Shown here in pieces: positions 38,840 to 49,792 of a DNA stretch of 64,000 nucleotides. The notes beneath the pieces were generated by a model. That model saw only the letters and a program-made list of their open reading frames with translations, had not been told where the DNA came from and did not search any database. The stretch lies in assembly GCA_047967505.1 (NCBI GenBank), contig CM106538.1. One strand, given 5' to 3'. Both the position numbers and the translations under genes were made by a program. Each line of letters begins with the position of its first letter. The first letter of the stretch is position 1. Source of the DNA: Dipteris shenzhenensis. Lineage: Eukaryota; Polypodiophyta; Polypodiopsida; Gleicheniales.

Positions 38840-39292
38840 ATGGTTACCAAGATCCCTCCTCTCCCTGGGATGCCTTCCTCAACAGCAGAGGTAGTCATGT
38901 CGGATGGGGTACTGCGTGTTAGGGTCATTGTCTCTGACCCTATCTCGGATAACCACATTATGCTTCAGCGCCCACATGGCTTCTTCTTCAGACAGAGAGT
39001 CGAGATTGCAAGGACAAAGGACCAGTGTAGGATTTGCAGGACCCTTGGGCACTTTGCCAGAGATTGCCCAAGGAAAAGAAAGAAGAAAAGACCTAAAAGG
39101 TCCACAGGTGCGCCTCATAGATCCACCCGACTTGGATCTTCCTCATGGCCAGCTCCTACCTCTTCCTGCGCTGCTGTACCTTCAGTGCAACCAGGACCTT
39201 CAGCCTCTCGTCTTGGTTCTTCTTTAGTGCAGCCAGGACCTTCAGCCTCTCGTCCTGGTACTACTTCTCAGCACGGACACGACAGTCAGTAG
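38840..39292 (+). pseudogene. LINE D2 ORF1, C-terminal part with CCHC knuckle
   Basis: 150 codons aligning with D1 ORF1: TKIPPLPGMPSSTAEVV, RVRVIVSDPISDNHIMLQRP, FFFRQRVEIARTKDQ, then the knuckle CRICRTLGHFARDC (C-x2-C-x4-H-x4-C) and a basic run PRKRKKKRPKRS. Past it the tail has a direct repeat (VQPGPSASRLGSSLVQPGPS). A stop at 39290 precedes further tail sequence (39531-39927) in other frames. It is the RNA-binding ORF1 of an L1-type plant LINE. Confidence 0.8.
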
Positions 39293-39923
39293 GTCCTATT
39301 TCTGTCGTCTCCTGTTGGGTGCTTGTCAGAGTTGGGGAGCCACTTCCACCTCAAGCTACCACTCATGGTGCCATGGACCCGTCTCTTCAGGCAGGAGACA
39401 TTCTAGTCCTGGTTCCATGTGTGCAGATGAGACTGCTTCTGTACCTTCAAGTGTTCATGTACAGGTGCACTTACCTGGGGAGATCCTTAGGGCAAAGCCC
39501 CGTGCCTGACTTGAGAATAATGCCAAAGTTGTGGACGAGGTCATGCAGCACCAGGCCAAGGTCATGCAACACCTCCCTCGTTCTCTTGCACTTCTGTCTA
39601 CACCTGACAGAGGTAAGGGGGTTATTGGTTCCACTCCATCTGCAGGGCTCCTTTGCACTCCTGCGCCAAAGGTGCCTCGCAGGAATTCATTTTCAGTTCT
39701 GGCAGGCTTGGCTGAGTTTGAGGCAAAGGCGTTTGTACCCTCCACGCTCAAGGAGCACATTTTTCAGACATCTGTGGACAGAGTTTTCCCCTCAGCAGGT
39801 GTGGGTGTGCTATCCCCATGGGGTTGAGTTCCCTCCTCTTTATAGGAGGAACTTTTTGCAGGAGAGGGCTTTCTCCGCTACCAGGTCGGGTAGGATCTTC
39901 CATCCGGCCTCTTCCTCTCGCAG

Positions 39924-40199
39924 ATGAGGATTGTCAATTGGAACGTTCAGGGCCTCAAGGGTGTACCTCACCGCCGCCGTAGGTAGCTGATTCATAACCA
40001 ACTTCATCCAGGTGTCACTAGGGGACCCATTGATATTCTTATGATTCAAGAGCACAAATTGGATATTAGAGATTGTACCAAGTCGGGTAAGCTTCTCTCA
40101 GGCCATACTTTTTTCGTCACCTGCCTTGGGCACCAAGGGAGGTACTTGAAGGACAAATTGATGTATGTGTGTGTGTGTGCCGTGCCCAAGGGAGGTACT
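39924..40199 (+). pseudogene. LINE D2 ORF2 endonuclease start
   Basis: ORF2 begins MRIVNWNVQGLKGVPHRRRR, with WN intact where D1 has a stop. IDILMIQEHKLD carries the catalytic Glu. A TAG occurs after the Arg run. The frame is cut by K1 at 40199 and continues at 45113 (ISVSSSILPLVIGHGIIVPS). Confidence 0.75.
40147..40199. repeat. 53-bp duplication at the 5' junction of K1
   Basis: Host GGGAGGTACT plus the first 34 bp of the LTR (TGAAGGACAAATTGATGTAT) occur twice in a row (40147 and 40200). The unit joins the K1 LTR start to a second copy of the flank. It may stem from TG-repeat slippage or repair at the insertion junction. Confidence 0.8.
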
Positions 40200-40485
40200 T
40201 GAAGGACAAATTGATGTTATGTGTGTGTGTGTGCCTATGGGCTAGGAGTCCTATGCTAGGAGTGTGTGAGTGTAGGTGTGCTAGAATGTTCTAGTTGAAG
40301 GAACATGGTGGAAAGAGGGAGAGAGAGAGGGTAGGCTGGGGAGAGAGAAAGTGATACTCAAAAGGAGACATAATGAAGTGGAAATGAAATGACTAGAGCA
40401 ATGAACAAAAATGAGAGTACTCACATGTAGACCAAAGAGCTTGTAGCTTGATACTTGATTTATTTGACACTAGACAAGTACAGCT

Positions 40486-40493
40486 CTTATATA
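40486..40493 (-). promoter_or_regulatory. TATA box in K2 3' LTR
   Basis: The minus strand reads TCTTATATAAGAGC within the LTR. The other LTR has TTGCATAAG at this place (about 42374), so one copy has lost the box. Confidence 0.55.
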
Positions 40494-40640
40494 AGAGCAC
40501 ACACACACATATGAACACCTATGCATTTGGGATAGCTGCCAATATGACACGTGGCATCCATAGGACACACTAGACTAGAACTCACACTAGAACACACTAG
40601 AATGCACCAAACTGACTCAACTTGGCTTCATATTTTAACA

Positions 40641-42167
40641 TCCCCCCATGAAGGTAAGGTGAGAGAATACTGGAATGGAACCAAGTATAGAACATGACAA
40701 TGATGGTCTAAGGTGAGGGACTATTGGAATGGAACCAAGAACAGAACATGACAATGACGGTCATCAAACTATGCACCCTATGTAACTTAGAGGCTAAAGT
40801 CTGAGCGTGTTCAGAGGTTGATCCAAGCACTCTCATGGCTTGAGACTCAACATGCTCAGAGGCTCACGTTATAGCATGGCTACTGACCAGCTCATAGGTC
40901 TAACATCTCGGAACTCGGCCAGGCTTGATAACGAGACCTATCAAAGCCAATACATGGCTCCCACAATACATTCCCCTCTAAACCTATCAAAGCCAATACA
41001 TGGCTCCCACAGTACATCCCCTCCTGGCTCCAGGAGCTAATGAGAGACATGGAGCCACACACCAAAACAAAATAGGAAAATACATCTTTTTAGGAGGACT
41101 ATCCAAGGCAGAGAACCTTTGACTCAACACACATGATTTATTTGCATTCATTCTGAGGGACAACCTAGGGCAAAGTACCCTTGACTCAAACAAGAAAGTA
41201 GTAAAGATATATTTCATTCATTTTATGCATAGCAAGGGCAGAGAATTCATATGTCCGAAGTAGCTGCCACACAAGAGTGTGCATATCCTGATGCAAAGAG
41301 GTATGTTGGTCAAGAACCAAGCGAGAATGCCCTCGAATGATGTGTCGATGAAGGCCATAGGAGCAGCTACCAAGGGAGATCACGTCATGACTCTCAATGT
41401 GCCGATCGGAGAGTCACCGAAGTGTACCGAGATAAGAGAAATGATATTTGACTATTCGGGACAGTCAAACACTGCAATATCGCAATGTTGGAGATGACGA
41501 GGTATGAAAAGAGTATTCCTTGCTGTCGGAAGCCTCAAGTCAATGTATCGGAGTGTTGGTACACTCGAAATGACTTGTGGGTAAGCTCAAGAAGCTCAAA
41601 TCACTGGTGGAGGTCACGGGAGTCCAAATCTGAGCAAAAAATGCCAAAAAGTAGCCTAAAATTGCTCGGAATCGCCTTCTGACAAGTTGTACAGACTCCT
41701 GGCACTATCGCGCATCTGCTTGCAGAGGCCTGTACGGACGTATGGACGTACGTGCGGACATCCATACAGATGTATGGACAAAAAATCCCCACAAAAAAAA
41801 AAAAAAAAAACCTCGAAATGGTGTGGGATAGGGTCGTTTATGTTTGGGCAGTGCCAAAATGTCAAAAAACGTCAAAATCGGACCTCAAAAGGTAAAAAAC
41901 CAGCTGTTGGACTGCTCCAAAACAAGTTTTTGGCGACCAAACGAGGAATGTCCGCCAATGCCAAGGAAGAACCACTGACGCAGGAGTGAGTTGAACTCAC
42001 AAATGAGGACTAAGAGCAATCACTAGGACACTGGAGTACTTGATGGTGAGAAACCATGGCGAGGCTAAGGAAAGGGAGGCTCTACCTTAGAGGAGAGGAG
42101 AGCTTCCATTTGCGGGCTTCGCTCATCCTCTAGATAGAGCAAGAAGAAGGGGAAGGTAGGAAGGGAG
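40641..42167 (-). other. Internal non-coding region of K2
   Basis: 1.5 kb without element genes. It includes two near repeats of GGTGAG(G/A)GACTATTGGAATGG-type sequence (40660-40760), repeated CCTATCAAAGCCAATACATG (40937 and 40985), and an A17 run near 41795. Short random frames only. Confidence 0.6.
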
Positions 42168-42179
42168 GCTCTGATACCA
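42168..42179 (-). promoter_or_regulatory. Primer-binding site of K2
   Basis: GCTCTGATACCA on the plus strand, i.e. the initiator-Met tRNA complement on the minus strand, two bases from the LTR. Confidence 0.88.
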
Positions 42180-42647
42180 CATGAAGGAATATGGTGGAAA
42201 GGGGGAGAGAGAGAGGGTAGGTTAGGGAGAGAGGAAATGATACTCAAAAGGAGACATAATGAAATGGAAATGAAATGACTAGAGCAATGAACAAAAACGA
42301 GAGTACTCAAATGTAGACCAAAGAGCTTGTAGCTTGATACTTGATTTATTTGACACTAGACAAGTATAGCTCTTATGCAAGAGCGCACACACACATATGA
42401 ACACCTATGCATATGGGATAACTCCCAATATGACACATGGCATCCATAGGACACACTAGACTAGAACTCACACAAGAACACACCAAACTGACTCAACTTG
42501 GCTTCATATTCTAGCACTAGTGACTTGGCAGTTAGGTATGTCAGGTTGGTGTGATGTGTGGATTTGGAGTGATCATAGGAGGTAACTGATTGAGCTAATC
42601 ATGGAGATGATTGTGGATCTGGGATCTACCAACATGGAGGCAATTGC

Positions 42648-42656
42648 CTATATATG
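42648..42656 (+). promoter_or_regulatory. TATA box in K1 LTR
   Basis: CTATATATG followed about 20 bp later by AATAAAG, a plausible poly(A) signal. The same pair occurs in the 3' LTR at 45028-45036. Confidence 0.55.
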
Positions 42657-42729
42657 TAACCACTCATGAATAAAGATGTGTTCATTGTGATTCACCTTTG
42701 CCTCATTGTTCAATCCATGAACCAACATG

Positions 42730-42741
42730 TGGTATCAGAGC
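42730..42741 (+). promoter_or_regulatory. Primer-binding site of K1
   Basis: TGGTATCAGAGC two bases after the 5' LTR end (42727), matching initiator-Met tRNA. Confidence 0.9.
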
Positions 42742-43736
42742 TTGCTGATAATCCTAGTGCCTAGGAAGAGTATCCACGAGATTCCAAGAAGATTCCTTCT
42801 TCTTCCCCAAATGCTTCTCATCCTTCCTTCTTCCACCGTGACCTTGGAAAGCTGAGTTCTCTTCATCCAAGCAATGGATTAAGAAATCCTCTCAACTGGA
42901 CTCCCCTCATGCCTGGGCGACCTCTTTGACCAGAGGGATTGTCACAATTCATCGCCATTCTCACGCGCCGCTTCTCTGTCTCCTTTGCGAAGTTCTTGCA
43001 ATGCTGGTCACTGTAGTATCTCATTTTGCAATTCCTCTTAGCCATGGCTGGACAACTACTAGAGCTACCCACAATAGAAATATGAAGTGATTTGGTCTAG
43101 TATCAAGGGAGAAATTGACGAAAAAACAGTCAATTTAGGAGAAGACATGGCTTTCTCAGTTGATGAAGATGCTGCTGCCTCGGGTGATGTGACGCGCCAT
43201 TTCGCCTAAGATTGGTATTGAGTTTACTCTTCCTGTGTATCTTTAGTTGTGCAGCAAAAGCCCCAAGTTTGAAGCTATGCGGAGTGAGGTATCAAGCCTC
43301 CAAGGTTCCTCTATTTCCTTGCAAGCATTTCAAGACATTTCTTGAAGTTTGATGCTACACTAAATGCTAAGGTTATACTTGAGGTATAAAGTGGGGTTAA
43401 AGTACAGTTCAGAGATTGCTTTTTCAGTTCAGAGAATGGTATTTGAAGTTCAGTTGGTATTGATTTCTTGACAACATGCCAAGTTCTCAATGCTCTTCCA
43501 ATGCTAAGCACTTGAAGAAGACTACAAGAAGGACAAAGTACAAGGTAAAGAAGATCCTAGTTAAGAGGATTTAGGAGAAGCCAGCTGGTTATGCATATGC
43601 CAAACAACTAGGATTTTCTTAATTTTTATCCAGCAATTTGCATCTATATGGTGAAGGTGATTTCTTTGTTCAAAAAGACTGATCTTTTGTAAAGGGATTA
43701 GACACTGCCATTAAATTGGTAAGACCTTCCCAAATG

Positions 43737-44477
43737 GCCTCCAAAATCAAGATAGATAAGTTTGAGGGAGAGGGTTTTCATACTTGGTAGACCAAACTGA
43801 AATTTATTCTCATGAAATAGGGGATTTTGAAGGTGTCTAATGGAAAAGAAAATAAACCAACAACTAGGGAAGGAGAAGCTTTATGGCTCCCTAAGGATGA
43901 AAAATCACTAGCCATAATTGCTCTTGGATTGAGTGATTCTTTTATCCACCATATTGATGGCTGTGAGATTGCTCATGCTGCATGGATTCATCTTGAGCAT
44001 GTTTTTGGAGCACAGGGGAGATGTTCCAAGTTTAGCTTGCTCATCAAATTCTTTGATCTAAAATTGGATAGAGGAGAATCCATCTCTTCACATTTCAATT
44101 CCACGAAGAGCATACTGACTCAGTTATCTGGAATCAAGTTTAATCTTGATGAAGACATTGTAATTGCTATCTTACTTAGAAGCCTAACTGAGGAATATGG
44201 CACTATTGTCACCACACTCACTAATATATCAGAGATTAGTTTGGTGGAAATTGAGGCATTCCTCTTGGAAGAGGAAAGGAAAATCAAACAGAGAAATGAC
44301 TACAAAGAACATGGGGCATATTTGGCCAAAAGCAACTTCAAGGGCAAGAGCAAAATGAAGTGCAACTTTTGTGGAAAACGTGAACATTTTGAAAAAGAAT
44401 GCTATGCAAAGAAGAATGTTCAGCAACCTTGTGGAAGAATTAGAGACAAAAGAAGAAGAAGAACCAGAGGATGTTAA
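43737..44477 (+). pseudogene. K1 gag (copia type) with CCHC knuckle
   Basis: The reading frame begins at the Met at 43737 (MASKIKIDKFEGEGFHTW), the usual start of plant copia Gag, with TAG codons after HTW and after LMK; the clean frame runs from 43827 (216 codons). It includes WLPKDEKSLAIIALGLSDSF, AHAAWIHLEHVFGAQGR, LDRGESISSHFNSTKSIL and AILLRSLTEEYGTIVTTL, all typical of the UBN2/gag-polypeptide family. The nucleocapsid knuckle is CNFCGKREHFEKEC. Gag packages element RNA. After it the internal region goes directly to the purine tract, with protease, integrase and RT absent. Confidence 0.88.
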
Positions 44478-44806
44478 AGCTCTCACTGCTTACACTACCC
44501 AAGTCAATTTTGACAAGGGTGATGACCCATATGTTTTCTAAGTTATTTGTGTGCGAGGTCAATAATGGTTCTCTGCCATGGATAGTCCATCTTAAATGAT
44601 TGTTAGTCTTTTGTTTGAGATTTTTTCTTATTGGACTCATGGGGATTTCCATACATAGTCATTGTCTATCTCCCAGTTGTAAACCAAGAGTCCTAGGAGT
44701 GAGTCATAGGTTGGGGCCATGTGTATTGCCACATGATGGTGGGCAAGCCATGGAGCATCCCATGTACTACTACTGAGGGATGAGGTCATCAATTTGTGGG
44801 GGGGAA
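44478..44806 (+). other. K1 3' non-coding region and polypurine tract
   Basis: About 330 bp between the gag remnant and the 3' LTR, with no coding frame and ending in GGGGGGGAA before TGAAGG at 44807. The pol region that would normally lie here is missing. Confidence 0.7.
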
Positions 44807-45112
44807 TGAAGGACAAATTGGTGTATGTGTGTGTGTGTGCCTATGGGCTAGGAGTCCTATGCTAGGAGTGTGTGAGTGTAGGTGTGCTAGAAGGTTCTAG
44901 TAACTTGGCAGTTAGGTATGTCAGGTTGGTGTGATGTGTGGATTTGGAGTGATCATAGGAGGTAACTGATTGAGCTAATCATGGAGATGATTGTGGATAT
45001 GGGATCTACCAACATGGAGGCAGTTGCCTATATATGTAACCACTCATGAATAAAGATGTGTTCATTGTGATTCACCTTTGCCTCATTGTTCAATCCATGA
45101 ACCAACGGTACT

Positions 45113-46283
45113 CGCATCTCTGTTTCTTCTTCTATACTCCCCTTGGTGATTGGACACGGGATCATAGTCCCTTCTAGAACGCAGTGGATTGTACTTTTGA
45201 TTGGTGGGCAAAAAGTTGGTCTTTTAAACCCTTATGCACCCAATTCTAGAGGGGATCATGTCCTTCTATGGAAGGAACTTCTCTCTTGGTCACATATTGC
45301 AGAGGCTTGGATTATAGGGGGAGATTTCACAACATGGTTGAAATGCCCTCAGACAAAAGGGGTGCTAGGGAAGGTGGTATCCACTCCCTAGAGAGAGTAG
45401 CTTGGAATGCCTTCCCTTTTCAGTACAGTGGTAGCAGGGATGCTTGGCACGATGATGTTTTTCACACTCAGCCACATTCTCTCATGTTTTCTTGGTCGAA
45501 CAAGAGATTACAGATGCCTATCCATAAACGTATTGATAGATTTTATGTGGATGATTGGTCTCTTGATAGAGGTGGTAAAGTTAGCATTGCAGCTGGGTGT
45601 CCACTTCAGATTATTTTCCAGTGATTCTGATGGTTTTAGATCCTCATGTGAGGGGCTGTTCTGCCAGTGTTAGGATTCCAGATGTCTTTTATACTGAGGA
45701 GGGCCTTATAGAGATAGTGTTGAGGACTTGGGATGGGCAGCTTTCTCCGTCAGACTTAGCTACAGCCCTCTCTGGTATTGGCGAATTTTATCTTTCAGTT
45801 GCTCATATCAGGAGGGGTGATATCCTCAGGCATGAGATGGGTATCCGTCAGCAATTGGCTGCCCTACAGAGGGAGGAGCAGTAGAGGCCTATAGATGCTT
45901 GGGTTTAGGAGCGCCTTGCTGCAGCAAGAGCCCAGTAGCAGTCGCTTTTAGATCAGAGAGCAGAGTATGCCTTTCATGCCAGAGAGTCATTTTGGACTCA
46001 GACGGGATGTAGGGTCAACAAGCAGTTCTTCTATACTCTTGGCCCCATACATAGTAATGAGAGCGTCTCACAGCTTGTTGACTCATGCGGAGTTCTTCAG
46101 ACACATCCGGATGCTGTCTTGCAGGTTGCCACCCATTTCTATGCCTCCCTTATTATAGCAAATCCTGACACTCAGGCCACAGATGATGCTAGAGTGGCTA
46201 TTTGGCAGCACTTACTTGTGCATTACTTCAGCCTTGCTTGGTATTTGGGACTCGGGCGAGATGCCAGACTCACTTACAGAGGA
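45113..46283 (+). pseudogene. LINE D2 ORF2: endonuclease end and linker
   Basis: In three frames: LPLVIGHGIIVPSRTQWIVL, VGLLNPYAPNSRGDHVLLWK, then IAEAWIIGGDF (GDF motif), MPIHKRIDRFYVDDWSL, and SDYFPV (SDHFPV in D1). 45597-45884 continues into the linker before RT (RIPDVFYTEEGLIEIVLRTW). The piece ends at 46283 where F is inserted (LTYRGPH aligned with D1 LTDGLIH). Confidence 0.75.
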
Positions 46284-46288
46284 CCTCA

Positions 46289-46622
46289 TGTTGGAAAGTG
46301 GGAAAGAATAGACGCATTGTAGCAAGAGGAGGGGAAACACAAAAGATATTGCAATGGGTGTTCTATTCATTGTGAGAGGGAAGTCCCTCTTTTATAGAAA
46401 TGAAGAGAGGGTGGCCTAAATCAATGGCACCTCTCCTACATCAATGGAGGTAGCTCCTAAATCATAGGAACTCCACAATCATAGGCACCACCCCATGTGG
46501 GGGCCTTTGCATTACATCATCACCTGTGTCATGGCCTATGGCACTAAGTGTGCCTCACACGTGACTCCCCTAGATGCACACATGCACCTTAGAGCAAGCC
46601 CTTGATCACATTTATCTCAACA
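46289..46622 (-). repeat. 3' LTR of F
   Basis: 334 bp; TATA-like CTATAAAAGAGGG on the minus strand at about 46387-46397. Nearly identical to 48781-49048. Confidence 0.9.
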
Positions 46623-46922
46623 TACCCCCTCCTTAAGGGTTTGCCTCTTGCTATGTCAATGATACATCTAGTCACATAGTTTCTCATGCCATCTCATGGT
46701 GGTCAAGGATAAATCTATAGTTAGGATCTCATGCTAGCAAAGGTGCCCAAGGGTCAAGGTTTACAAAAATGGGATAGACCCCCCCAAATGGTTCTCTCTC
46801 TTGCATGTACAAGGATTAATCATAGGCCTTTGTGTGGACCTAGTTTCTCATGTCTGCAAGAGGTACCATGGGAGCAAACACACATCACATGGCCTACATC
46901 ATATGGTGACCAAAGGTGATTT

Positions 46923-47215
46923 TTTTTTTTCAAGAAAAGTACTTCATTAAGTATGAATAAAAACCGCAAGCAAGCTCAAGTGCGGGAGTACATCATGTCA
47001 AGCATGAGAAAAAAAAACAGCTCAGAATGAGCAAACAAAAATCTCAAGTGGCGGCTAAAAATGCCACCTCATCCCTGAAGGAGAGTCAAAGAAGGAAGGA
47101 CAATCCTTCCAGACTCTGAGAAAAGCAACCCTCCTAGCAATAGCAGTCCTGGAGGTTCCCTGTATGTTCGCCCAAATGGCCATCAAAGTGTGTATAGTAT
47201 CCGCCCAGATACCAT
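46923..47215 (-). mobile_element. Family-D LINE 3' fragment D3 inside F
   Basis: Minus strand aligns to the last 290 bp of D1 (TGATGGCCAT, GTTGCTTTTCTCAGAG, TACTTAAT.GAAGT) and ends in an A run. Duplication AGGTGATTT at 46914-46922 and 47216-47224. Confidence 0.85.
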
Positions 47216-47328
47216 AGGTGATTTACAAAATACAAAACACATAACATTCTTTTTGGAGTACTATTCCAGGCAGAGAACCTCAAAAATTGACCAAGTGATG
47301 ATAAACAAAAAAATCAAAGACAAGTTGC

Positions 47329-47982
47329 TCAAAAGGCAAAGTCCTTGTCTTCTACCACAAAGTTTGATGCTTCATTTGTTGATGGAGTTTTCTCAATCAA
47401 ATTTGCCTTGGCATTCTTTGTAAATGCTTGATCATCTTCAAGCGTTCCGGTGTCCAAATGTGATGCCTCGTGTTGAAAAGACTCACAAGAAATATGAGTA
47501 TCATTCTTCATCTTGAAAGCTTTGAGGAAACCTTCTATGTTGATCTTGACATCCATATGCATTTTGTCATTTGCCAAAGAGGTTGACATGAAATTCAAAT
47601 GTGAAGAGAGTAGATCTCCCTTTTTCAATGATAGCACCAAGAATATCTCATCATCAAGAATGTTGTACTTGAGAAGTACAAAGCATTTCCAAGAGGAAAC
47701 ATACTTTGAAACATAGTCATCAATATTTGCATCCATTTGTTCACCACTATGAGTGATCATAGATTTCATGATTGTAGAGGAGAATATTGATTCAATAAAG
47801 TTTGTCTCACCATATGCATACCATACATGCTCATCTCCATGTATGTTGGCATGTCTGTTCACACCTTGTCCTGAGCACTTCAATTTGTCTTTGTTGTTGA
47901 TGAAAGTCTTCATGAGATTTTTGAAATATTCATGCTCCATATTGGACATTTGATCATATTGTGATTCATAAGAGAATGCCAT
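47329..47982 (-). CDS. F-encoded protein of 217 codons, unknown
   Basis: The Met at 47982 (MAFSYESQYDQMSNMEHEYF) opens a clean frame on the element's own strand, 0.8 kb after the PBS. The protein is polar, with KDKLKCSGQG and an acidic end (NFVVEDKDFAF). It has no zinc knuckle, no enzymatic motif, no signal peptide. By position it may be a Gag remnant or a protein specific to this non-autonomous family; I do not recognise the family. Confidence 0.5.
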   Translation of the reverse strand: MAFSYESQYDQMSNMEHEYFKNLMKTFINNKDKLKCSGQGVNRHANIHGDEHVWYAYGETNFIESIFSSTIMKSMITHSGEQMDANIDDYVSKYVSSWKCFVLLKYNILDDEIFLVLSLKKGDLLSSHLNFMSTSLANDKMHMDVKINIEGFLKAFKMKNDTHISCESFQHEASHLDTGTLEDDQAFTKNAKANLIEKTPSTNEASNFVVEDKDFAF

Positions 47983-48766
47983 TTGAGTAGTTCTTACCTT
48001 TAAATAAGAAGTGTCTATACTCTTACAAGTGGCTATGTATCATCACAAAACTCTCATAATCCTTTGAAAAATAATTCCCAAATGATGTTTATACTCAACC
48101 AAAGTTATGATCAACTGAAAAACTCAATAAATGAGCAGTAAGACTAAAACACCCCATCACACAGTTGACTGGTCAACCATTATCATCAGAAATCAGTCAA
48201 AAATCTTCAACTATCAAACTGAAAATTTGGAGCCCAAGATTTGCACAGCTTGTAGCAGATTTCAAGGGGCTTTCAGTGCATAATGAAAGCTTATATATCA
48301 ACTTGAATCCACAGCAGAAGAATCGGGCAATTGTTTGTCATGTCGCCATAGCCAAGCTTAGCAAATTCGACTGGTTTTTTGTCTCTTTCTCCTTGAATAC
48401 TTGATCAAATGAGCTCAAACTTCATCAGCAGCTCTGTAGTGTCGCCCGACTTGTGCTTGAAGGGCAGGTTGCCATTTGCTTTGTAGGTGCATAATTCAAT
48501 GAACAATCGGCACACTCTGTCTGGATCACCACGGGCGACTGGGATCAAATCTTGGAGAATGCTCTAAGCCAAAGGTGTGCCCCAAGGGGTAAAAGATCCA
48601 ATTCAAAGGGTTTTGCAAATGGCGGGCCTGTACTCAAAGAACAAGCTCTCACAAATTTGGGGGAGAAGAGGGGAAGAAATGGAGGTGATGAAGAAGCTTG
48701 AAAAAACTAGTAATTCAAGCTAGAGATAGCATCTAATGCTAGGCTAGGCTAGATCTAGAACCTAAG

Positions 48767-48778
48767 GCTCTGATACCA
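48767..48778 (-). promoter_or_regulatory. Primer-binding site of F
   Basis: GCTCTGATACCA on the plus strand, the initiator-Met tRNA complement on the minus strand, two bases from LTR2. Confidence 0.88.
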
Positions 48779-48780
48779 AA

Positions 48781-49048
48781 TGTTGGAACGTGGGGAAGAA
48801 TAGATGCATTGTGGCAAGAGGATTGAGAACACAAAATATATTGCAATGGGTGTTCTATTCATTATGAGAGGAAAGTCCCTCTTTTATAGAAATGGAGAGA
48901 GGGTGGCCTAAATCAATGGCACCTCCCCTACATCAATGGAGGTAGCTCCTAAATCATAGGAACTCCACAATCATAGGCACCACCCCATGTGGGGGCCTTT
49001 GCATTACATCATCACCTGTGTCATGGCCTATGGCACTAAGTGTGCCTC
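48781..49048 (-). repeat. 5' LTR of F, first part
   Basis: Aligned with 46289-46556; continues at 55766-55832 after the LINE C3/D1 insertion. The TATA-like TATAAAAG lies at about 48880-48888. Confidence 0.9.
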
Positions 49049-49116
49049 TTCTACACACTTTGGTGAAATCTTTGATTGATTATATTATATGAGTAGCAAC
49101 CTCAAAATAAGGTGCT
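49049..49116 (-). mobile_element. LINE C3, 3' remnant left of D1
   Basis: These 68 bp are the continuation of the C3 3' UTR on the other side of D1, inferred from the 8-bp duplication AAGGTGCT that brackets D1. No A tail is visible at 49049. Confidence 0.55.
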
Positions 49117-49139
49117 TGAGATAGGACAATACACTCAGC

Positions 49140-49735
49140 TCGAGCTGCTCCTCTCCCTGTGAGGACCTGCCCCCCCTCCTCCCCCTCTCTCAGCCAGCCC
49201 CCTCCCTCTCCCTCACCCTCGCTGCCCCCCCTCTCCCTCCCCTCCCCCCCCTCCCTCCTCCCTCTCTCCCCTTTCTCCTCCCCCGCCCCCTTCCCCGATC
49301 TCCCTCTCCCGCGCCCTCTCCCCTGCCCTCCCTCTCCCCCCCCGCTGCCCCTAACCCGCCCCCTCCCCCGCTCTCCCTCTCCCCCCCCGCTGCCCCTACC
49401 CCTTCCCCTGCCCCCTTCTACTCCCCCGCCCCCTTCCCCACCCTTCCTCTCCCCCCCCCCCGCTGCCCCTACCCCGCCCCCTCCCCCAGCCCCTTCTCCT
49501 ACCCGCCCCCTCCCCCACCCCCTTCTCCTCCCGCGCCCCCTCCCCCGCCCTACATCTCCTCCCCCGCTGCTCCTTCCCCGCCCCCTCCCCCGCTCTCCCC
49601 CCCTCCCACACTCTCCCTCTCCGCCTGCAACCTCCCCCTCCCCCGCCCCCTTCCTATCTCCTTTCCTTACTCGCTCTCCTACCCTCTCCTTTCTCCTTCT
49701 TCCTGCGTCCGTGTTCGAAGGTGTCCTAGGCAGTA
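49140..49735 (+). repeat. C-rich low-complexity 5' UTR of D1
   Basis: About 600 bp of CCCCTCTCCCTCCCC-type sequence with recurring CCCGCTGCCCCTACCC. It precedes ORF1 of D1, as the GC-rich repeats precede ORF1 of B1. The 265-codon Pro/Ser frame across it is composition only. Confidence 0.8.
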
Positions 49736-49792
49736 GTTTCACGAACAGAGCTTTTTCAGTGTTGGAATCAGCCTTTTCACTTCAATTGGCGA

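Larger units (their letters stand above)
40296..42516 (-). mobile_element. Non-coding LTR element K2 inside the 5' LTR of K1
   Basis: LTRs 40296-40640 (345 bp, 3' LTR) and 42182-42516 (335 bp, 5' LTR) start TG and end CA; the host duplication is CTAGT (40291-40295 and 42517-42521). The PBS (minus strand TGGTATCAGAGC) lies at 42168-42179 and a GGGGGGA purine tract adjoins 40641. The 1.5-kb internal region has no coding frame with element motifs. It fits the non-autonomous TRIM/LARD class. Confidence 0.92.
40200..45107 (+). mobile_element. Copia-type LTR element K1, gag only
   Basis: LTRs of 301 bp (40200-40295 plus 42522-42727; and 44807-45107) differ at about six bases and one indel by eye, so the insertion is young. 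Flanking duplication GTACT (40195-40199 and 45108-45112), PBS at 42730, polypurine tract TTTGTGGGGGGGAA before 44807. The internal part (about 2.1 kb) holds only gag remnants and no pol, so the element depended on a helper. Confidence 0.92.

Noticed and set aside
42168-42179. Possible tRNA 3' end (GCTCTGATACCA)
   Set aside because: It sits two bases from an LTR with no tRNA fold around it; it is a primer-binding site. The same holds for 25421, 42730 and 48767.
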